Assembly (NCBI RefSeq): GCF_021155775.2
Contig: NC_060233.1
Location: forward strand, 25,647,456 to 25,711,455
Source of the DNA: Neodiprion pinetum
Taxonomy: Eukaryota; Arthropoda; Insecta; Hymenoptera; Diprionidae
DNA length: 64,000 nucleotides
Reading direction: 5' to 3'
Below are positions 36,996 through 51,089 of the stretch, piece by piece. The notes beneath the pieces are model-generated. The model saw only the letters and a program-made list of their open reading frames with translations, did no database searches and had not been told where the DNA came from. How positions within the stretch are numbered: position 1 is the first letter of the stretch; each line of letters opens with the position of its first letter. The position numbers and the translations under genes were made by a program.

Positions 36996-39900
36996 ATGTT
37001 TGAAAAATGAGTGATCATGAAAGATATGAGTTTAAAAAAAATCCCTCACTCCAAAGGCGTGACGGGTAAGATTTTGAAAAAAATCCAGAAGTCTTATTTC
37101 TCAGAATGCAAAAGGACAGCCAACTTTCAGCCATATCGCAAATATCAACTTTTAAATTCTCACCAAGTTGGCACGGAAAGCACCGTACACAATCAAACCA
37201 AACAGTCGATTGTACCAAATTTATTTTTGACACCAACATACAATCCCTAGTTCATTAAAAATTTTCTAATAACGACAACAAATGCAATCAGGTAACACGT
37301 CTTGCGGGGAAGATCGATCATCGCGAAAGCTCCGATAATCAAAACGATCTCTGCAAAGGCATGTAATTTCTTTCAGAGGTCAGAGTTGTAGTTAACCGGC
37401 TCGAATGAACCGAAGCCGTGAATCACGCCCTTCGGTTCATTCCGGACGTGTAAGAAACTGGCCGTGGAATCCGGACGCGGTAAGGCAATCGGAATCCTTG
37501 GTACTTTCCGTGAGCCAAAGCGCTTCCTGCGGCCATACGGTCGGTCGGACTCGCGTTGGGCCGGCCGCAACACGAGATTAGATTACCTCACGATGGGATT
37601 AGGCGGGCCGGATGGGTAATAGATTTACCCGACCCGTGAAACCTCGCCAAAAACAGTCGGAGGTTCACTTTACTCCTTATTGCCTCGTCGTCGTCCCAGT
37701 CAGCGGCTCTTTCTTCCCAGCCAAGATAAAGACGAAGAGAAAACCGGAAGTGGAAGTGGTGGTGGTGGCTGCGGAGACGGAGATGAAGGGTAGCCAACCT
37801 CGCGGGAACCGCCTAGCTGCAGTTTGCAAAATGCTAATTGTCCCTAGGACAAAGGAACGGGAGGATTCCGTCTTCGCGGGTCTCCCTGCAATTACGTGCT
37901 CTCGCTGTTTTCCCTCTTTTTGTCATAACAGTTGCTCTTCTTTTTTTTTCTCTTTTCTTTTCGTTTTTTATCGCGTCTTTTATTCACTTTCAGATATTTT
38001 GGTCTACCGAGAAAATTTTATCCTCCCGCAGGGAAAATTCCCAGGCCAGATAATTGCTTGTTCTACTTTGTCGCTTTAGAATTTGTACCGTGGTAATTTT
38101 CAAAGGCTTAATATACCGCATGCTCATCGGTTTTCTTTCTACGTTCAGGTTTAGTTAGCTCCTTTACGAAGGTGGTGAAGAAAATCTCACGGAAATTAGC
38201 GTGCACTTTTTTTTCTTTTTTTGCTTTTTTTTTTTTGCGGTAATTGCGGTTGCTGCTCCTTTTTCCTGTAAAGATATTCGAAACTCGCGTTGATTTCTGC
38301 AGATATTACTTTACGCTGTGCAAAATTTCGACCAGATTTGTTGGTTTGTTTATATTGTTACAAAAGGTAACTCGCTTTGCTTTTTCGGATCAGCAATGTA
38401 ATAGTTAGTCAATTAAAATAAAGACAATAACAAAATCTAGTAAAAGATAAGATATTCGAGTTATACAACTTTAGTCTGAGATTTCAATGTTTTACACAGT
38501 ATTTTTCGTTGACTCAATAACAGTATAGTCAAGTTTTAAGACATTACGCAACCGAGAGTCTTAGAAGTTTAAAAAGTATTGTCGCACCAAATACTTGATG
38601 TGCAATTAAAATTACTCTGAAATCGGTGGAGCCATTCCTTTATAATTTAGATTACAGAAAAATAATTATAGAAACATTGAAAAATTCAACAAATAGTAAC
38701 CGGAAGCGGCAGAAGCTTGGCAAGTTTTGTAGATCATCTCTAGCCCTTGATTTTTCACCCAATTTTCATTCAAATCGATGAACCTATTCTTCCTGGAATT
38801 GATGATTAGACATTCTCTATGCACACACAAACACACACATGCATACGCTCATTGGAAAATACCTACTATAAAACAATTTTACCAGTGATAACTAAAACGT
38901 TGTCATCAAACGGAAAATTGATTAATTTTTCAAATCAACATCTTTCGTAACGACACAAAGAGTTAATGGACACTTTACTTTTTGCGATCATGCCCGAGAA
39001 GGTAAAAAATTGGTACATTTTTTATTTAGCAAATTCTAGAACGTGTGCAAAACTTGCATCCGAAGATTAGATCTTATCAACGGCTTTTAGCCAAATCGAG
39101 CCGAGTCATGGGAAAGTAATATCTCGACGAGTGGTACGTGCATAGGAATTAGGTGTGATGTGAGTTCGTCCGAAAGATGGACATTATGATCACCTTCATC
39201 CCTTTCTGCCTGAGTTTGACGAGGGGCATCGCGAAAGGGTCATTTTTTGCAAAGAAATATGCAGAGTGGTGTACAGACTGTATATCTATACAAATCTGGA
39301 GAGAAGAAGAAGGCATAGGAAGAATCCCTTCGTCGCAAGTACCATTCACACGCCTAAATAATCTACCTGAATAATCATTTCTATATTCAGAAGCGCGCAA
39401 TTAACAATGGAAATTCCATCTCTGGAAAAAAACTTAATCAAGCTTGAATATCCGCAACAATCACATTGAAAAACCGATTGTGTATCTCGTTGGTGACTTT
39501 GTGAATTACTATGTCAAAGCGTAATACCCACTTCCAGAGTCGAGTTAAAACTCAGCACTTTTTGATCGAGCTTAATCAGCAAAGAATCGTAGAATTTGTC
39601 AATTTTTCTAGACGAGATGAAAATACCTCGTTACCGTCGTCGATAATTAATTTAAGAAAAATATCACGAATTTTAATAATGACAGCTAAACATCAACATT
39701 GTTCGAAATCGCGGTCGCAAAAATTTTACCACTCGTATCGGTAGAAAATTTTTCAACATTCCTTCTGTGCATGTTCCGAACGTGTAGTTTTTCCTAGCGT
39801 AGCTGCAGTTATACCGAGCATGAGGGATTACTAATTTATCTGTAGTCCTGGGTGATTCTTCACGGTGCAGATTACGCGGATAATGAATCGCAGGACGGCT

Positions 39901-40186
39901 TGCGCGAGCAGCGGAATAAGCCTTTTACATTACATACGCGTAGATGGAAAACCCGCGAAAATTTTTCCGAGTTCTATTTCCTGCGCATTGTTCAGCGACT
40001 GTAACGCTCCGAATCAGTACGCGAAATTGTCGGCCCTAATTTTCGTATATCTCATCCATTGTTTCCAGAGAATCGACGCGGGTCTCTGTCGTCTTTACGC
40101 TTCATCGGTTCCATTCGAATTGATAATTTCAAAACCGGGCTTTCGCCCTTTGATCTCCTGTCGCTCACCTCCTGCTCTCGTACATG
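36996..40186. other. Stretch without confirmed gene, GC-richer patch at 37.4-38.1 kb
   Basis: The patch at 37370-38080 is CpG-rich and holds a 155-codon plus-strand frame (37612-38079) and a 66-codon minus-strand frame. Their composition (poly-Val, poly-Phe) looks like translated simple sequence rather than protein. It may be a promoter or UTR. A CA-rich microsatellite lies near 38822-38840. Confidence 0.3.
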
Positions 40187-40539
40187 CACTTGGGGACAAT
40201 GAATCTGATATGGCTAATTTTTTACACTAGACAGTTACGTTGGCAAGACAGAGAAACCTGCAGCGCCACAGTCGGCCGAGCGTGAAAACGAACTCAATCT
40301 CAATAAACGTAACATAACCCATGACCGTCGAATCTAACCTTAGAATACGTGTCGATCCAACAAGTCATTATCCCTGCGGTATTCTTAGGTTAGATTCGAC
40401 GGTCATGGGTTATGTTACGTTTATTGAGATTGAGCTTGTTTCGCGTTCCGCCGACTGTGGCGCTGCAGGTTTCTCAGTGTTGCCAACGTAACTATCTAGT
40501 GCAAAAAATTACACGTCTCAGATTCATTGTCCTCAAGTG
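40187..40539. mobile_element. TA-flanked foldback MITE, copy 2
   Basis: 353 bp with CACTTGGGGAC ends and 150-bp inverted arms. TA follows on the right; the left flank is TG, probably a mutated TA. The loop is short and contains TCCAACAAGTCAT, shared with copies 3 and 4. Confidence 0.85.
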
Positions 40540-43379
40540 TATATTTCCAAAATTGAAGAAATCGTCTTTACTTATTTTATAAACGAAGGTAGCCTATCTG
40601 CAGATACGATAAGCAGAAAATTAACACCGAGGAGAGGCGAATGCTGATTTGTACTTTTTATGCACGATCGTAAAGCGGAGTGCCTATCGTATTTGTCACA
40701 GGGAAAAATGTCGCTTGGAAAAAATGAGAATTCTCTTCGACTTGGAAATATGTTTCATCACTTGCACAATTGTTTAATACCATTGTCCAACATGCGAATG
40801 GGCGTGTATGTATGCGTGTACGCAGAAAATGTTTAATTCTGAATGCCGGGAAAGCAGATTCACCAATTAGAATGAAAGCTGGATGAAAAATCAAAGGTTA
40901 GTAGTTAGTGGATTAGATGATTCGTGGAACTTGCGAAACTTTCATCGCTTTCGGTTACCGTATGGCGAATTTGGGAATTTTTCAATAACTATTTTGGTGT
41001 AATTTAAATTACAGAGGAATAGCTCTACCGATTTTGAAATAATTTGAACGGGTCATCAAGTATTCGATACAGATCTGTCGCGAAAATTTTTAAACTTTTA
41101 CGAATCTCGGTTGCGTATATCCTCAATATTGAGAAAACGGCCAAATCAGTTCGAATAAAATTTGGCAAGAAGATCAAGTATTCGGCCATGCATGCTGCAA
41201 GCAAGCTTAACATTTTTTTACATATGGCTGGATCTGTTCAGGCTCACCACCTGATATACAAACGACGCAAAGACGAAGGTCTTATTCTAGCGAATGTTCA
41301 CATTCTAGCTTGAATCGACCCTGGATTTTTCTTTATCTGCCTGATCACTCCAGCTTATTACGCCGAATGAAAACTTTTTTGCCTTTAATTTGCGGCTTTC
41401 ACTTCAGTTTAAAATTATATAGCCCGTAAAAGAACTTGTGATATTTTAGATATACGTACGGTCTTTAGTGAAAAATTCAATTGTAATTTGTTCTTATCTT
41501 AAAAAGTGAAAAAAAAAAAAAAAACTTGAACTACATAATACGTAATATTCATTTTGCAAGGAATTTTGACTTCCGGGGTACAAAAGTATTTGGCTAGTAC
41601 TACGAGAGGAAAGTTGTATTTATCGCATATCGAAATTATATCTCAGCTGAGAAGCGAGATGCGGCGTTCATACCGATAGTGAATCGGTTTTTATTAAGAA
41701 AATTATGAAATTATTTCACCAAAATTCCTAGGACACCGTCGATAAGTAGAATTTCTTTTTTCTTAATTTGTTAATCCGACTCCGTTTCCGACATATGAGG
41801 ACATAATTCGATGTAGAATTTTCCGCTTTACACAAAGATCAAATCATTTTTCATTTATGGATAGTAGTTTTTACGGAATACCCAAAAAAATGTCAAATTC
41901 AACTGTTTTTTCGAAACAGCGGCTATGCAGCTCAGTGATGACTTTAGATTTGCGTTCCTTAGGGTCGAAACATTCCTTTACACAAAAATGCATCCACATC
42001 ACGAATATTTTCAATTCAGACCTATCTTGACTGGACTATTCAACTGACAATTAGACCGTCAAGCACGTGGTTATATTTCGAGTCCCGAAAGAAAGAGCAG
42101 AAGCCACGCTGCCGGTACAAACGGTTCATGAACAGATTTTATTTCAGGCACGCTAACCCAAGCTGACCCTGTCGACTTTAGTTGACCTACCCTACTCGCA
42201 GCCTTTGTTCTTTCACCCTGTAATCGACTCGACTCATAGTTATTGTAGCAACTCTCTTCTCGGTTTTTGTATCCTTTGTTCTTTTTCTAGGCTCCTCTTT
42301 TTATACTTTCTCTTCCCGCAAGTGCCGGGTTCGCTATGTAAAAGCTTTTATCGATTCAGCCGGTGTCTTCAAAGGCAGTGAAAACATTTCAGTGTGTATG
42401 TATAATACATGTACATATACCACGAGCGTACGACGTTCGGCAACTAATGTATACGGTATATCAATCAGCTGCGACGTGAGGTAACGCGGTTGAATTGAGT
42501 TATCGGGTTTGTTATACGGCTATTGGCACTTTGGAATACCTCGCTTTTTTATTCGATTTTCTTGTTTCTTTTCTTGCGTTTTTTATACAGTCGTTTTAAA
42601 ATCTGCCAGTCTGCTGATAGACAAAATTAATTACGTCGCTTTCAGTCTCGCTCGTTCACAATTAAATTTCTCGTTTCCGTGAAAGCATATAAGTATGATA
42701 TATGCGGCATTCCACGTGTGATCGTTCCGACCGAAGCCTTCACCCTCTCAGAACTAGTTCCAACTTTGTAAAATGTTTCTGTCAGCTGCGGACGGTTATG
42801 TATCATACAAGAAAAAGTTAAAACTATAAAAGTTTTGTTTTCAAATTAATTTGGAAGTCATAATACGCCAAAAAACCGCTTCTCCTGAAAGTGAATAAAA
42901 GAATGAAAAAATACCTCAGCTTTGTTAGATATCCAAAAAACAATACTATTTTTCGGCTAAACTTTGAAAAATATTTGTATGTATAAATTTTGTCATATAG
43001 GGCCGAATTTAGCTCAGAAATTATGAATTTTTTTACGAATTATATTCCGAGAGAATGAATACTGTGAAGGTCTCAAAGGAAACAAAATACACAATCAAAA
43101 GTTGTGCTTACTTCCCACTTCCTGAGAACGTCATGTTTCAAGACAAGGTCAGCTGTATCTCAAGAACATGCAATCCTGATCAAATAGTCTCATTTCGGAT
43201 TCAAACTTTGTATCTATCCGTAAAATCTTCAGAAGTCATGAGCCAACTAAAACTTTTGATAACTGTATTTTCGTTTAAGTCTCACAATCCGAATGCTCTT
43301 CCTATGCTGAATATTTCTTCTCTTTTTTTCTTGGTATTTAAATTAAATCAAAATCAAAGCCTCTACCTGCATTCAGTTC
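40540..43379. other. Stretch without recognised gene
   Basis: AT-rich. The 137-codon plus-strand frame at 43055-43468 runs into the foldback arm that follows and has no recognisable domain. Confidence 0.35.
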
Positions 43380-45590
43380 CGCAATTGTCTAGAAGCTGGT
43401 GGTCATTTGACACACATCATGTCATAAACAAAATTTTCCATCTTCTCGTACTCTCTTTGTATCGCTGATAATCGATTCGGAAGTTAGCCTGTCGTCTAGT
43501 GCTGGAGTCCGTGACGTACGGGCGCAAGAGTTAGAAAAAAAAATCAATTGGAAAACGTAATTTCATAAATTCTAGTCTTTGGTGTGGCGGCAGAGAATGA
43601 TATTCCAAGTTGAGTAGTAAGAATGGCAGACCATTTGGTTCCTGGAAAATGGTGGCAGGCGGCAAAAAAGCCACGCGAAAATGTGTCTAACTTACTACGT
43701 GCCATAAGGGCTGGAACAAAGACAAATATTTACAGAAAGTAATACAAATTCTATATCCAAAAAGGCGGACCAAAATTCTGATTCGAACGCTCTGGCATAC
43801 GCCGAAAAAGAACGGTAAGCCGAGTAGATTTAGTCCAAGAGCCAGAGCAGAACAAGTAGGTGTTCATAATGGAATCTTCCACAGAATTGATTCTCTTATT
43901 GGAAAATGTTCAGGGATGTCGCCAGAATGTAAATTCAACTTGTCGAGAAGGGGAGAAGAAGGGGAGGGGGGTGAGCTTCAGCCGCCATCTTGAAAAAAAG
44001 TGTTTCATCGAATATCCCGTGAACTGTGCATCGTACGACACAAAACAGCAGAAATTGTTTCCTTAAATCATAAAATCTTCTACAACTTTTATTGGAAACC
44101 TTTTCTATACAGTGCATAGGGTTTTATTTATAGCACACGAAACTTTATTTAACGTGGTTAATGCTAAGTCTATAGTGAACGATCGATGAAACATTAAAAA
44201 TAGTAATAACTAAAATTTTAGGACATAAAATTTCCAATACTAAGCTTTGTTTCAAATTTTTTTCCGTAAAATTTATTTAGATACATAATTCTTATACCTA
44301 ATCAAGAGCTATAGCCTGGTAGACGTTGAACCGCGTGAATTATTAGTGGAAATGTTGCTCGGAGTAGGTACACGAAAAATATTTCATAGCGCATAAAACG
44401 ACAAAGGGTGTTGCGAAAAATGATAACACTGTGTAGTGGATCTATTAAAATTATAAATAGTGTGTAGAACTACTAATAACTTACATAGATCCTTCTTACT
44501 TGCAAGGGTAGAAGGTCTTATCATCAAACATTGTCAATGTATCAAGATACATCATGCTTTTACATCACGTTACATCGTAAAAATTAATAATGATAATAAT
44601 AAAAATAATAATAATAACAATAATAATAATGAGAAAGAAAATGTGGCGAAGGGGGTAACGCGGCGCAACGTTTACCAAGCTATAGCTCTTAAAGTATCAA
44701 TTTTATGGAAAAAAACTTGAAACAACGCTTATTGGAAATTTTATGTCCTACAAGTTTAGTTATTACCATTTTTAATGTTTCATCGATCGTTCACTGTATA
44801 CTTAGCATTAACCACGTTAAATAAAGTTTCGTGTGCTATAAATAAAACCCTATGCACTGTATAGAAAAGGTTTCCAATAAAAGTTGTAGAAGATTTTATT
44901 ATTTACGGAAACAATTTCTGCCGTTTTGTGTCGTACGATGCACAGTTCACGAGATATTCGATGAAACACTTTTTTTCAAGATGGAGGCTGAAGCTCACCC
45001 CCCTCCCCTTCTGCCCCCTTCTCAACAAGTTGAATTTACATTCTGGCGACACCCCTGAACATTTTCCAATAAGAGAATCAATTCTGTGGAAGATTCCATT
45101 ATGAACACCTACTTGTTCTGCTCTGGATCTTGGACTAAATCTACTCGGCTTACCGCTCTTTGTCGGCGTATGTCAGAGCGTTCGAGTCAGAATTTTGGTC
45201 CACCTTTTTGGATATAGAATTTGTATTACTTTCTGTAAATATTTGTCTTTGTTCCAGCCCTTATGGCACGTAGCAAGTTAGACACATTTTCGCGTGGCTT
45301 TATTGCCGTCTACCGCCATTTTCCAGAAACCAAATGGTCTGCCATTCTTACTACTCAACTTGGAATATCATTCTCTGCTGCCACATGAAAAACCAGAATT
45401 TATGAAATTACGTTTTTCAATTGATTTTTTTTTAACCCTTAGCGGCCATCCGCTGCGCTCTCCAGCACTGGACGCCATGCAAACTTCCGAATCAATTATC
45501 AGCGATATTAAGAGAGTAAGATAAGATGGAAAATTTTATTTATGATATGACGTATGTCATATGGTCACTAGCTCTCCGTCTACAAGGAAA
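43380..45590. mobile_element. 2.1-kb foldback element with 800-bp arms
   Basis: The left arm (about 43380-44260) and right arm (about 44725-45590) are inverted copies, most similar from 43457 inward to 45511. Shared blocks include GCTGATAAT, CAGAACAAGTAGGTGTTCAT and TTTCATCGATCGTTCACT. Because of the symmetry, both arms encode the same short frame (minus 43935-44117 and plus 44852-45058, MHCIEKVSNKSCRRFY). I regard it as non-coding, or at most a remnant. The loop of about 460 bp contains an AAT-type microsatellite. The outer ends are not sharp, so termini and target duplication are undetermined. Confidence 0.8.
44585..44632. repeat. AAT/ATA trinucleotide microsatellite
   Basis: Imperfect trinucleotide repeat in the loop of the 43380-45590 foldback. 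It gives a spurious poly-Asn frame. Confidence 0.85.
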
Positions 45591-47218
45591 TTTCCACCCG
45601 CTTTTGTGGCTTGACAAAAAAGTATCATCCGAAATTTCCAAAGATAAAAATGTATGGTTTTCGAACACTCTGAAAATTTATACATTTTTGATTATTTCTA
45701 GACTTTGAAGAGCTACCGTATTGTTTTGCATACTTATTATGACTTCAAAATTCACTCAAGGCTAAAACTTTTTGATTTCCAACCTTTTTTCTCCGATGTA
45801 AAACTTTCAAGTTATACTAAACTGAACATCAGAGGTTGTCAATTTTCTGGTGTCAAATATTTTCCCTAATTTCAATCCACTTTGGATCACATGCAATTTC
45901 GATGAATAAATCAGGTTTTCCATATTTACGTAGATACATTTGCCTCGTATTTCGTGGTCAATCTATAAACGGTAATGTAAAAATTAATGTATCATATTTC
46001 TAACCTCACCGTTGACATTACCTGCACTTTTTTTCTAAATAATCTCTCAAGCCTTAATACGATTCTAAATCTAGTTCCTTCTAGTGACTTTCCCGATATT
46101 CTATTTCATCTTTTTCGTATAATAATATGCAACTGTAATGTATTGATTGTTGAAATAGTCACCACTCGTAATGAAAAAAATTAAGTTCGTATACATGTAT
46201 TCACATATACTGATCTGCTTATAGGTTTACTAATGGTTTCATTTCCACTGATTCGCATTATAGTCCTATGCCAGCCTTGAGGAGGTGCCGTAAGCACAAA
46301 TACCGAATGAGGTTTAACATTAGGATCCAATGAGCTACTATTTTTTACATTGTTTGTAGCTTTTATTACAGATAGTAACATAAGATTCTGAATTTCTCCA
46401 GCTGCTGTGGTTGAAAAGCCAGCAGCAACTTTGAGTCACATCTTTGAATGTTGTGACATCGATGATCTTATCCAGGCTTTATTGTGAATAACAATTGTAA
46501 TTCTCATAATGTTATTCTTGCTTATTGCTTGTTAAAAATTTGCGTGTATGTTAACATCTTCACCCGATCATTTGAAAAGTTGTCGAGCCTGAAGTACGCT
46601 ATGAACGCGCATCGACGTTCAAAGCCTGTGCAGCTTGCGCAAAGTGCTTTATTTCCAAAGAGTGCGGTAAAACAACGTTGACGCATGCGCACAAGTGAAG
46701 AGCTCGATTTTACACACTATGGCTTTCTTTGATACACGCGTACTTTCGAATATCTCAATTTTACGTTATTTGATGTCATTGAACGTAAGTTACTTAACCC
46801 CAATTTACGTGATGTCAGTGGCACCTTCAATGCTTCTTGAATCAAACTTTTCTTCACAGGTGTTGGAAGAAATAGTACGTGTCGCACGCTCAACCATTCT
46901 CGAGCTATAAATTTTCTGCGATTCAACATTTCACCAATTTTCCTTTTCTATTTATTTTTCTCCTCATCAACTAATTTTTCACTATCGTCATTTCTTTAGA
47001 CAATGACGAGCGTATTCCCAGATTTAATAATCGTCATGTACTTTTGCCACATTTTCCCTTTCAATTATTGTCAGCTATCATCTTTATTCAAAGAAATGGA
47101 ATTATATGATGTAATTATAAATGCGATATTTTCTGCTAATATTTGCCACCATCGATGCCTCCCAATCGAATGTCGTGCATATGTATTAAGTGATGTGTGT
47201 ATACGTATAGAATAGGTA
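45591..47218. other. Stretch without recognised gene
   Basis: Overlapping frames near 46695-46929 on both strands have no recognisable domain. Confidence 0.35.
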
Positions 47219-47572
47219 CACTTGGGGACAATGAATCTGAAATGGCTAAGTTTTTACACCAGCCAGTTACGTTGGCAACACGGAGAAACCTGCAGCGCCA
47301 CGGTCGGCCGAGTGTGAAACAAACTCAATCTAAATAAACGTAACATAACCCATGACCGTCGAATATAACCTTAGAATTGACGTGTGAATCCAACAAGTCA
47401 TTATTTTCGCGGTATTCTAAGGTTAGATTCGACGGTCATGGGTTATGTTACGTTTATTGAGATTGAGTTTGTTTCACGCTCGGCCGACTATGGCGCTGTA
47501 GGTCTCTCTGCGTTGCCAACGTAACTTTCTAGTGAAAAAAATTAGCCGTCTCAGATTCGTTGTCCCCAAGTG
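47219..47572. mobile_element. TA-flanked foldback MITE, copy 3
   Basis: 354 bp, CACTTGGGGAC termini, TA at 47217-47218 and 47573-47574. Arms and loop are as in copies 2 and 4. Confidence 0.9.
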
Positions 47573-49033
47573 TACATATTGTACGTTCATGCGTGTTAGA
47601 TTTTGCAGTTTATCGTTTATTTCTTCATTTCCCTTCTTCGGATTAATCCCGTTCAGCGAAACCTCTCACATTCCCTTCGCTCTAAATTTTCCTTATTTCA
47701 TGTTTTCCTAAATACAGACACGCAGTAATGTAATGCCCGCCAAAAAGCGGCGTTAACTTACTTGCGGACCAATTATGGCTGATCCTGACGATCGTTCGCT
47801 TAGTAATTCTATATCTGGAAAACAGGGCCAGAGACAGCGGTCAAGTGCGTGGTCGACAGTAGTCAAGAAGACCCTAAAATAACCACAAAACTAATACGTA
47901 GGTATAGATTTATATCTGATTGAATAATTGGATTACGGAAAATCAACTGCTGTGTGGACAGAAATGTCTGGCACCTTGAGCATATATTATTTATGTCGGA
48001 AGTAATTTCATTTCATGTATTTGTATTATTCAAAACATCAAATATTTCGTGTCAAAAAGATTGCTCAGGCAAAAATCGATTCTTTTTTATCAATTATACT
48101 ATTTAACAGTGGTTTTGTTGCCTTTGATATTTGAGTGGCCTTATTGTTTTTTGATGTCAACGATCCTCGGAGTAAGCATAGTTTCCTTAAATTAGCTCTA
48201 GTTATTCATTTTATCGACATTTTTATACATGACTCAAAAAAGCAATATTTAGATGAAGAATTCGATTTTTTTAAATATCTAAGGTCTATCAAAAAAATTT
48301 TGGCGTTTGAGGACGAAGAATTTACGAATAAAATCATGACGTGTTGTTCGTAACCAATATCAGCGCAATGTTGTAAAATTAGGTATTTTACGATTCAATT
48401 ACGATAAAACAGTGTCTCACATTCAATGACTTTGTGGAAAATACTCTTCCGAATATTACAAGTGATTGTAAATTTCCCTAACGATAATAAATTTCTAATG
48501 CAAAAATACAGTGTTTATTCATTTATTTGTAATAGATGAAATGAAAAATTCATTTGCAACAATGTTCCAAGTAAAGTTTAGTTTATTTCTTCCGACGTTC
48601 CAAACCAGCATGTCTCTTCATTTACTCTCGTCTCTTCACGAGAGCATCCTCTTGGGATTTTGTTTATACCTGAATCTTTTAATACGAATGCTCTCGGAGC
48701 AGTCTAGAAGCGAAGTATTTTTCTGACAGTTGAGTGAAACCCAATCAATCAACTGTTGATTACGACCAACAAACGTCGAGCCGGTTGAAAACAAGCCGGA
48801 AAAATAGTATTTTTTCTGTTAGTTTTAATCACTTCACAAACCAATTTCATTACTCGGAGAACCATCAAGTTTGATTACAATGTTTTACGGTTAATATTCT
48901 TCTTTTTTTTTTTTTTATCAAGCGGTTGCTTCATTTTCCACAAAATTGTTTCCTATTACATTACTTCATTCGTTATTATAGCAACTTTTATAAAATTTTC
49001 TATAAACGTCGTGTGAACTGTGTTGGAGTCCAG
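47573..49033. other. Stretch without confirmed gene
   Basis: An open frame at 48135-48353 (plus) encodes 72 codons with a charged C-terminal half (FDFFKYLRSIKKILAFEDEE). It lies directly after a stop, has no proper ATG, and is unrecognised. Confidence 0.3.
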
Positions 49034-49218
49034 TTTTTTTTTTTTTTTCGATACAAACTGTAAGGTCAAAGAAAACGGGACATGGTAATTATAAATTCCC
49101 ATTAACCAAATCAATAATTTTCGTACATCATCCTAGGCACTGGCCGGGGTTTGGACACGCGAACTCCAGATTTGGAGACAGCGTGTCTAGCCTCTGAGCC
49201 ACCGTAGATCTGATGAAA
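49034..49218 (-). mobile_element. tRNA-derived SINE
   Basis: Read on the minus strand, the unit starts with a tRNA-like head. The A box is TGGCTCAGAGG (49201-49191) and the B-box-like sequence is GTGTCCAAACCCC (49157-49145), about 33 bp apart. An unrelated body of about 90 bp follows, and the unit ends in an A15 tail (seen as T15 at 49034-49048). A pol III head, body and A-tail is the standard SINE layout. The B box matches the GGTTCGAATCCC consensus only partly, so the copy may be old. Target duplications are not clear. Confidence 0.6.
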
Positions 49219-51089
49219 GGAAGAAAGAAAATAAAAAAAAAAAAAAAGAATCTAAATCGGTTCAGTATTTTTGGAGTTATAAGCGAACATACGGTTTTAC
49301 GTACGTTGAGAAGAGAAGAGAAAAATATGAAACGTTACGTTCGTCAATTCGACACTTCAGGATAGCATCCATAGAATATATTTGGTACACCGCGAGTAAA
49401 CAGGAAGGTTTTGTAGAGGAAAGTCTTGTGAAAGTTGAACGTGACGGAAAAATGATGACAGTGTTTATAGGCTTGCGCAACAAAATGTACGTGTGTCAAA
49501 AGTAAGGAACGTATGGAAAAAAGCTCAGGGCTTGAAGGCAACTGTTGTCAAAAACACTACAGACTTTAACGACTACTCAGATCGTTTAAAAAATATGATT
49601 ACTCGGTATAGAGGCCAATTTAATTTATCTTTCGGTCTATTGCTAATTTACGTGTAACACAAACCGTCAAGCAAGTCAAACTAGCTCTTGATTCTTACGT
49701 CGATAAGCGATACTTGCTACCTGATACCGCAGACACGTTACCTTGGCGTCATTGTGAAATGAGAATCTTAACTGGTGTGAACACGGATATCTAGACAACA
49801 GAATTCGGAGTTAAGGGGAAACATTTTTAATAATTTTTAAGCGTACCAAGCTGCATGATGCAACATGTTTTATAAAATAAAGATTGCCATTCGATATTTC
49901 CTAGCGGTTTGATTGAATCGAAAAGAATACTCACCGGCGGATTCCTCTATGCAACTATTTGCGTGTTTTGCCCTAATCTATCCACATCGAATATCGTTTC
50001 TTAGACCCTTTCCGAGTACCACTTCTAATAGATAAATGTTCGGATATTAAACGTTGAGAATTTCCTCTTATGGGAAACTAAACCCGATAAACTCGATGGT
50101 CAAAAATGTATAATTCATCCACCAAAAGATGTAATCGTATCCGCAAAAAGTATCTGTATGAGTATATTCAGTTTCTATTCATGAAACTGATTTCGAAACG
50201 CCGAACAAACGCTTTATGCACATTTCTGTTGTTTTCGCATCAGAACTTAAATCTCCACCAGAGAAGCACAGAAAAGAGCATATTGAAGTGGATGTTCCGA
50301 ATGATGTGGCACAGGGGCCTGAAATATTCAAGGATGAGAAAGGGAAAAAATGGAAACATTAAGCGAAATGAGAAAATAGAAAAAGACATTGCGGGAAGTG
50401 GGAAAAAAAAAAAACACTGCCATGCCGTTTGCGATCGATACAGTTTTCAAGGTATGTAGGTATCAGTCTCATCTATATTTCAGAGACAGATATACATGCC
50501 TTTCTTCGTTGATAACTTACATGTCGTATACGCTGGGTATAATACCGGTACTTTTTCTGGTCACAACAGGGAAACAGGAATTCGAACAATTTATTATCAT
50601 CCATATGCATAGAATTCTCTTCTGACTGAAAATCATTCATTTTATTCGTTTCTAGGTTAACGAACGCGTTTGGCTCGATTCTAAAGCAATGGCAGGGATG
50701 GACTATCTAAAAACTGTACAGAGTTTGCGACTACACGTATTTTGTCGATAAAATTATATTCCAAAGTGTTTTCGAGTAACAATAATTCGTTGTTACTGCG
50801 GAATAAGAATTTAGACCCAATTTACAATCAATCATTAATTTTACAAAGCTATCTTTTCCTGCCCTCGAAAATTGTATCGATGAAAAAAGTTGTCATAGAA
50901 CGGGGGTGACTCGTAAAATTGAGAACACGGATCATTTTTTATCAACATTGAAGGTTGTATGTTTAGTATAAGGGTCAGCTTCATAAGTAAAAATTTCGGT
51001 TTCGTTGGAAGGCTACGATAAGCATAGTGAATCGGTCCGAGGAGGATATCTGTATCATCTTTTGAGGACATGTTGATACTAATAAGATG
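49219..51089. other. Stretch without recognised gene
   Basis: Frames at 50106-50459, 50389-50625 and 50841-51071 have no recognisable domain. Confidence 0.35.

Noticed and set aside
37612..38079. 155-codon plus-strand open frame
   Set aside because: Poly-Val and poly-Phe stretches come from GTG and TTT simple sequence; no motif. Kept only as a GC-rich patch.
43055..43468. 137-codon plus-strand open frame
   Set aside because: Unrecognised and its end runs into a foldback arm; a chance frame is more likely.
44585..44640. CRISPR-like or regulatory repeat
   Set aside because: It is a plain AAT-type microsatellite.
44852..45058. Conserved paralogous small gene, since the same frame occurs at 43935-44117
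   Set aside because: The duplication is explained by the inverted-repeat arms.
49130..49205. Functional tRNA gene
   Set aside because: The arms do not fold into a convincing cloverleaf and the unit ends in a long A-tail, so SINE is the better call.
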